A DNA stretch of 9,210 nucleotides, from the NCBI GenBank assembly GCA_030590275.1, contig JAUUYV010000036.1, forward strand, positions 1 to 9,210, in the 5' to 3' direction. Position numbers and translations under genes: made by a program. The notes below the pieces were generated by a model, which worked only from the letters and a program-made list of their open reading frames with translations, made no database searches and had not been told where the DNA came from. This stretch comes from Porticoccaceae bacterium. GTDB lineage: Bacteria; Pseudomonadota; Gammaproteobacteria; Pseudomonadales; Porticoccaceae. Within the stretch, counting starts at the first letter, position 1. Every line of letters begins with the position of its first letter. Positions 5,336-9,210 of this stretch are shown here, piece by piece.

Positions 5336-7252
5336 GTGCACGAAAATCTGGGATTAATTCTTGCGGCCATTATGGTGCTCGGTATTGCTGCTCAATGGTT
5401 CGCCTGGTGGCTCAAACTGCCGTCGATTTTATTTCTACTCCTAATCGGACTTATTGCTGGCCCATTTACTGGTTTTCTCAATCCAGATGAAGTATTTGGT
5501 GAATTATTATTTCCGGTGGTGTCGTTGGGCGTATCCATTGTGCTTTTTGAGGGAGCGCTGACACTTAAGTTTACTGACATTCGAGAGCACGGATTAGTCG
5601 TAACCAACCTGGTGACCTGGGGTGCAATGCTGAACTGGTTGTTAATTAGCGCTGGTTGTTGGTATTTCGTCCAGTTTTCTATTTCTCTTTCTCTCCTGTT
5701 CGGGGCAATGGTAGTGGTCACAGGACCTACGGTAGTGGCGCCACTACTGCGTAATGTCAGACCGGTTCCATCGGTGGGTAAAGTATTGCGTTGGGAAGGC
5801 ATCTTAATTGACCCCATCGGAGCGATTCTTGCTGTGTTGGTGTTTGAGGCGATTATTTCAGATGTCCAGGGTGGTTCGTTTAGATTGTTTGTCATCGAAA
5901 TAGCGGCGGGCCTTGGCTGCGGTGCGGCAGGGGCTCTGCTGATTGCCTATGCACTGAGACGGCATTTGATGCCGGAATATTTGCATAGTGTTGTTACTCT
6001 GGCAGCTGTAGTCGGAGTGTTTGCGCTCAGTAACCACCTGGCACATGAGTCCGGTTTGTTGGCGGTGACGGTTATGGGCGTCTGGTTAGCGAATTCTCGA
6101 AATATTGATATTTCCGATATTCTAAGTTTTAAAGAAAGCCTATCGGTGTTAATTGTTTCCCTGTTATTTATATTGCTGGCAGCACGTTTGAAGCTGGAGC
6201 AGATTTTTGGCCTCGGTATGGGCGCTATCGGTGTGTTGTTGGTGATTTTCCTGGCAAGGCCTATCGTGGTATGGGTCTCGGCGATAGGGTCAACCTTAAA
6301 CTGGCAAGAAAAAGCGCTGGTTAGCTGGATTGCTCCCCGGGGTATTGTGGCAGCGGCAGTATCTGCTCTGTTTGCTATCAAGTTAGGTGAATTGGGTGTC
6401 GAAGGCGCCGAGGCGCTTGCTAGTCTCACTTTCCTGGTTATTCTGGTGACCGTGGTATTGCAAAGCATCAGTGCGTCGCCGATGGCGCGCTTACTGGGTT
6501 TAGCGGAGGAAGAGCCGAAAGGTGTGCTTATTTTGGCAGGTAATAATGTAGCCTTAGCTATAGGCAAGGCACTGCTAGCCCAGGGTTTTAGGGTCAAGGT
6601 GGCCTCCGCAAGCTGGTCTGAGGTTCAGGCGGCACGTATGGAGGGGCTGGAAACCTATTTTGGAAATCTCGTGTCAGCTCACGCCGATCGCCATCTCGAT
6701 TTGATGGGCATTGGTCGTTTGTTAGCCCTGTCTCGGCGTCCCGCCCTAAACACGCTGGCCTGTATTAAGTATCGATCGGAGTTTGGTAGACAGCGGGTGT
6801 TCAGTTTACGTACGGCTGAGGAGAAAGACAGTCCCGAAAAGAATGATGGCTCAGTAAAGAAAGGCCGCTCAGAAAAGAAAGGTATGGCCGAAACTTATCA
6901 GGTACCGCATTTATTTGGGAGCGAGGTGACGATACAAAAACTTGCCAGTTTGCTGGGGCAGGGAGCAGAGATTAAAGCTACTGGCTTAACCGATAGTTTC
7001 ACCCTGGAGGATTATCGGGAGCATTATGGTAACGGTGTGATGTTCTTGTTCGGTATCGACCCCGAGGGTCGCCTGCGACCTTTTACCGATCAGGGAGAAC
7101 CAGAACCTGGCCCCAACTGGACACTGGTGGCCCTGTTGCCAATAGCAGTGATAGAACAGCTCGAAAGCGAACGTCAGGCCCAGGAGATTAAGGAACGGAA
7201 GGAAGAAGATGAACCTGTAAGTCCCATAGAAGGTGGCCCTCTTGCGCAATAG
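5336..7252 (+). CDS. Cation:proton antiporter (Na+/H+ exchanger family) with C-terminal TrkA-like region
   Basis: This 638-residue protein exchanges a monovalent cation (Na+ or K+) for protons across the inner membrane; ion choice cannot be read from sequence. Residues 1-388 form a Na_H_Exchanger membrane domain of about 12 helices, with GPTVVAPLLRN at 130-140, WEGILIDPIGA at 153-163 (Asp159 the likely ion-binding acid) and WIAPRGIVAA at 331-340 (Arg335). Residues about 395-490 resemble a TrkA-N Rossmann fold, but the glycine loop is degenerate (AGNNVALAIG). A charged, repeat-expanded linker (497-517) leads to a TrkA-C-like segment (about 526-602) and an acidic/Lys-rich tail. The start is GTG, supported by AAGGTGG at 5323-5329 and the homologue-like start MHENLGLILA. 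The YaiI-family gene follows after 54 nt and may be co-transcribed. Confidence 0.92.
   Translation: MHENLGLILAAIMVLGIAAQWFAWWLKLPSILFLLLIGLIAGPFTGFLNPDEVFGELLFPVVSLGVSIVLFEGALTLKFTDIREHGLVVTNLVTWGAMLNWLLISAGCWYFVQFSISLSLLFGAMVVVTGPTVVAPLLRNVRPVPSVGKVLRWEGILIDPIGAILAVLVFEAIISDVQGGSFRLFVIEIAAGLGCGAAGALLIAYALRRHLMPEYLHSVVTLAAVVGVFALSNHLAHESGLLAVTVMGVWLANSRNIDISDILSFKESLSVLIVSLLFILLAARLKLEQIFGLGMGAIGVLLVIFLARPIVVWVSAIGSTLNWQEKALVSWIAPRGIVAAAVSALFAIKLGELGVEGAEALASLTFLVILVTVVLQSISASPMARLLGLAEEEPKGVLILAGNNVALAIGKALLAQGFRVKVASASWSEVQAARMEGLETYFGNLVSAHADRHLDLMGIGRLLALSRRPALNTLACIKYRSEFGRQRVFSLRTAEEKDSPEKNDGSVKKGRSEKKGMAETYQVPHLFGSEVTIQKLASLLGQGAEIKATGLTDSFTLEDYREHYGNGVMFLFGIDPEGRLRPFTDQGEPEPGPNWTLVALLPIAVIEQLESERQAQEIKERKEEDEPVSPIEGGPLAQ
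6830..6883 (+). repeat. Degenerate 18-bp tandem repeat (3 units) inside the antiporter gene
   Basis: Units at 6830-6847, 6848-6865 and 6866-6883 encode SPEKND, GSVKKG and RSEKKG. The last two match at 15 of 18 bases; the first matches the third at about 12 of 18. The unit is a multiple of three, so the frame is kept and a charged linker is lengthened. Confidence 0.7.
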
Positions 7253-7306
7253 ACGACTTTTTAATGAGGCCACAGTTTATGATTTTAGTGGGTGAGAGTT
7301 AAGAGT

Positions 7307-7762
7307 ATGTCGATATGGGTTGATGCCGATGCCTGCCCGGTAGTGATTAAAAAAATCCTGTTTCGGGCCGCGGAGCGGACCGGAATCGCTTTAATTTTGG
7401 TGGCGAATCAATCTCTGGCAACTCCGCCCAGTCGTAATATCAGGTCAATCTGTGTGCCCCCCGGTTTTGACGTGGCCGACAACGAAATTGTAAAGCGGGT
7501 TCAGACCGACGATTTAGTAATTACCAGTGATATTCCACTGGCGTTTGAGGTTGTTGAAAAAGGTGGGCGGGCGCTTAACCCCCGCGGAGAGTTGTACACG
7601 AAAGAAAACATCAAGGCACGATTGGGGATGAGAGACTTTATGGATACGATGCGGGCCAGCGGAATAAATACCGGTGGACCACCACCCATTTCTGAGGCGG
7701 AAAAGCGCGATTTTGCCAATAAACTGGATCGCTATCTGCTCAAACACTGCGGCAACGTATAG
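7307..7762 (+). CDS. yaiI: YaiI/YqxD-family protein (UPF0178, DUF188), function unknown
   Basis: The 151-residue protein is colinear with E. coli YaiI (about 152 residues), sharing IWVDADACP at 3-11, LVANQSL at 31-37, [10 protein letters not shown] at 53-62, [11 protein letters not shown] at 69-79, ALNPRGE at 89-95 and [13 protein letters not shown] at 108-120. The family is predicted to have a PIN/NYN-like nuclease fold. Asp6, Asp8, Asp58 and Asp75 are plausible metal-binding residues, but no biochemical role is established to my knowledge. The ATG at 7307 is chosen over a GTG at 7292 because it gives the family's usual N-terminus, and GGTGAG at 7291-7296 serves as ribosome site. The gene follows the antiporter by 54 nt and converges on the MarR gene. 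Confidence 0.93.
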   Translation: MSIWVDADACPVVIKKILFRAAERTGIALILVANQSLATPPSRNIRSICVPPGFDVADNEIVKRVQTDDLVITSDIPLAFEVVEKGGRALNPRGELYTKENIKARLGMRDFMDTMRASGINTGGPPPISEAEKRDFANKLDRYLLKHCGNV

Positions 7763-7770
7763 GCAGCTCG

Positions 7771-7793
7771 CATTAGTCTTAACGCCACTAATG
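7771..7793. terminator. Weak hairpin between convergent genes, possible terminator
   Basis: A perfect 7-bp inverted repeat, CATTAGT at 7771-7777 and ACTAATG at 7787-7793, with a 9-nt loop, lies 8 nt after the YaiI-family stop and before the convergent marR 3' end. It is AT-rich with no T-tract on either side, so it would be at best a weak or Rho-assisted terminator. Confidence 0.25.
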
Positions 7794-7858
7794 GGGATGA
7801 ACGTGGAATAACGGCAAGTAAAAATGGAGGTTGAGTTAATTTTGTTTTCGCGTATGAG

Positions 7859-8353
7859 TTATTTGGGGCCCGTCTTGTTCTTTTCTGGTGCTGGTCGGCG
7901 TGCCCCATTTTTGTTTGACACATGATAATGATCATCTAATGACGCTAACATCGAAGAAATTCCCTCAGTAATAATTGGGGTGTTCTCTTCGCTGAATCCA
8001 GCTTGCATGTGACGGATAACTTCTTCAACAGCTTTTTCTAGCTGCGGGCGTAACAGCTTCGATTTTTCAGTGAGATGAACGCGGGTAATACGGCGGTCCC
8101 TTTCATCCTGACTTCGAGTCACGTAGCCCTGTTCTTCCATTTGAGCGAGCGTGCGCGCGACAGCCGCTTTGTCGGCCTGCAGCCGGTAGGCCATTTCCTG
8201 TTGGGTGATGCCTTCTTTTATGTACAACATAAAAATGTATGAAAATCGTCCAGAGCCAATATCCATAGCAGACAATTCATGGTCTATAGCCCGCATCATA
8301 TAACGGTAAAGTAGGCCCACTTGCCGCACGGTATTATTTGATAGATCGATCAC
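7859..8353 (-). CDS. MarR-family transcriptional regulator
   Basis: This 164-residue protein has the MarR plan: an N-terminal dimerisation helix (about 6-30), a winged helix-turn-helix (about 48-95) with ITQQEMAYRLQADKAAVART at 49-68 containing the recognition helix, the wing DERDRRI at 83-89, and a C-terminal dimerisation helix (about 100-140). The last 20 residues are a basic tail. Such regulators usually repress their own efflux operon and release DNA on binding phenolic or drug ligands (family knowledge). The start is GTG at 8353, supported by a strong AGGAGAA ribosome site at 8365-8359. It lies 18 nt after the exporter gene, so the two are probably co-transcribed and the operator would be upstream of the operon, outside this window. 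The ligand is unknown. Confidence 0.92.
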   Translation of the reverse strand: MIDLSNNTVRQVGLLYRYMMRAIDHELSAMDIGSGRFSYIFMLYIKEGITQQEMAYRLQADKAAVARTLAQMEEQGYVTRSQDERDRRITRVHLTEKSKLLRPQLEKAVEEVIRHMQAGFSEENTPIITEGISSMLASLDDHYHVSNKNGARRPAPEKNKTGPK

Positions 8354-8371
8354 AGTGGTTCTCCTGTGGTT

Positions 8372-9210
8372 TTATTTGGAGCCTGGTTGGGGCATACGCG
8401 CGGGGATAAACGGCGTCATTAATACAACGGGAATGTATAAAAGGGCACAAAAAAGAAAGGTATCGCTAAGACCAAGCGTCGACGCCTGCAGACTGGCCAA
8501 ACGTTCAAGCACCATCCACATAGTTTCCTGTGCGGAACCCACCAGGTTAATAAGGGGCTGGAAAGCAACTTCTTTGCCGGCTTCGAGTGGTGATAATTCT
8601 TCGACCAGGCGTTGGCGATGAAAGGTTGTGCGGTACTGCCAGATGGTAACGCCGATGGCGATACCAAGGCTTGATGCAAACATGCGGAAAAAGTTGAAAA
8701 AAGCGGCAGCTGACGGGATTTTTTCTGGTGCTACACCAGTGAGTGAAAGCGCCATGATGGGAGGGAACATAAGCGCAAAGCCGACTCCCATGATAACCCG
8801 TGCCATAAAGATAAAATAAAAAGTAGTATCGGTATTGCTCAGAGCTTGCAGATAGATCCCATAGGCAATAATGGCGCTGCCGATAATAATTAAATAGCGC
8901 AGATTAAGCCTTGACAGGTTTTTCCCTATCACAACCATGCCGGCCAGAGGTAAAAGGCTAGTGCCTGCCATTGCCAGGCCCGCCCATGTTGCGGTGTAAC
9001 CGAGTACCTGCTGCATCCATATGGGGTACAAAACAGTGGTTGTGTAATAGCTGATGTAAAAAATCATCGCCATCAGTGAGCACACCACGAAGCTTGGGAT
9101 TTTCAACATTGAATAGTCAACGATAGGGTATTTTACCGTCCGCTCCCAAAAACAAAAAGCGATAAACGAGATGGCCGCGATGTTTATAGCGAGACGAAGA
9201 CTCGGTGAAC
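8372..9210 (-). CDS. EmrB-type (DHA2, MFS) drug:proton exporter, C-terminal part, truncated by window end
   Basis: The frame stays open from the stop at 8374-8372 to the right edge, giving about 278 C-terminal residues; the methionine at 9109-9107 is internal. The edge part reads FCFWERTVKYPIVDYSML, matching the WER...P-(I/L)-(V/L)-D linker of EmrB relatives, then at least six hydrophobic segments. NFFRMFASSLGIAIG, in a late helix, closely resembles the same place in E. coli EmrB. Family members have 14 membrane helices and about 500 residues, so roughly half is present. They export hydrophobic drugs using the proton gradient, usually with an EmrA-type adaptor, which would lie to the right if present. 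The MarR gene 18 nt downstream supports a regulated efflux operon. Substrate is not inferable. Confidence 0.92.
   Translation of the reverse strand, partial: SPSLRLAINIAAISFIAFCFWERTVKYPIVDYSMLKIPSFVVCSLMAMIFYISYYTTTVLYPIWMQQVLGYTATWAGLAMAGTSLLPLAGMVVIGKNLSRLNLRYLIIIGSAIIAYGIYLQALSNTDTTFYFIFMARVIMGVGFALMFPPIMALSLTGVAPEKIPSAAAFFNFFRMFASSLGIAIGVTIWQYRTTFHRQRLVEELSPLEAGKEVAFQPLINLVGSAQETMWMVLERLASLQASTLGLSDTFLFCALLYIPVVLMTPFIPARMPQPGSK

Noticed and set aside
5083..5490. Open frame of 135 codons between FTR1 and the antiporter
   Set aside because: Its product has no recognisable family or consistent domain, it has no ribosome site, and its 3' half overlaps the well-supported antiporter N-terminus in another frame.
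5947..6597. Long minus-strand open frame opposite the antiporter gene
   Set aside because: It is low-complexity and matches no family, as expected for a shadow of a strongly biased coding strand.
7923..7937. Sequence TGATAATGATCATCT resembling a Fur box (about 13 of 15 to the 7-1-7 model)
   Set aside because: It lies inside the marR coding sequence near the 3' end, where codons for Asp-Asp-His-Tyr-His naturally give this pattern, and no promoter or iron gene follows it.
8372..9109. Exporter gene as a complete 245-residue protein starting at 9109
   Set aside because: The frame is open to the window edge and the upstream residues (FCFWERTVKYPIVDYS) are recognisably EmrB-like, so this is a truncated larger gene.

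Overview
The window looks like chromosomal core sequence from a gammaproteobacterium, probably a free-living or marine lineage. The evidence is protein resemblance recalled from memory: YegQ/TrhP, PurT and YaiI are very close to their E. coli counterparts, and FTR1, the antiporter and the EmrB-type exporter look like genes common in Pseudomonas-like and Cellvibrionales-like bacteria. No species can be named from sequence alone. Genes are tightly packed. I see no transposase, integrase, phage gene, CRISPR array or obvious compositional island.

Layout, left to right. Positions 1-49 hold the 5' part of a minus-strand tRNA-Arg(CCU) gene cut by the window edge, with its promoter just to the right. 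At 131-155 an intrinsic terminator closes a minus-strand pair: yegQ/trhP (a U32-family tRNA wobble-uridine hydroxylation protein) followed 17 nt later by a membrane-anchored J-domain protein. Divergently, purT (formate-dependent GAR transformylase) runs on the plus strand. After a 175-nt gap with a strong Fur box comes a two-gene iron-uptake unit: a secreted cupredoxin-fold protein without cysteine, then an FTR1/EfeU-like iron permease. A 288-nt gap with no convincing gene leads to a 638-residue cation:proton antiporter with a cytoplasmic nucleotide-binding-like region, then a YaiI-family protein. At the right end, on the minus strand, lies the C-terminal part of an EmrB-type (DHA2) multidrug exporter, followed 18 nt later by a MarR-family regulator.

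How the genes relate: the clearest functional unit is the Fur-controlled cupredoxin plus FTR1 pair, a reduced EfeUO-like iron importer lacking, in this window, the M75 domain of EfeO and the EfeB peroxidase. The exporter plus MarR pair is a conventional self-regulated efflux operon. The rest is housekeeping: purine synthesis, tRNA modification, ion homeostasis. I found no convincing wholly new system. The most interesting points are the cysteine-free cupredoxin, the duplicated translation-initiation region of the FTR1 gene, and the antiporter's non-standard ion-binding motif and repeat-expanded linker.
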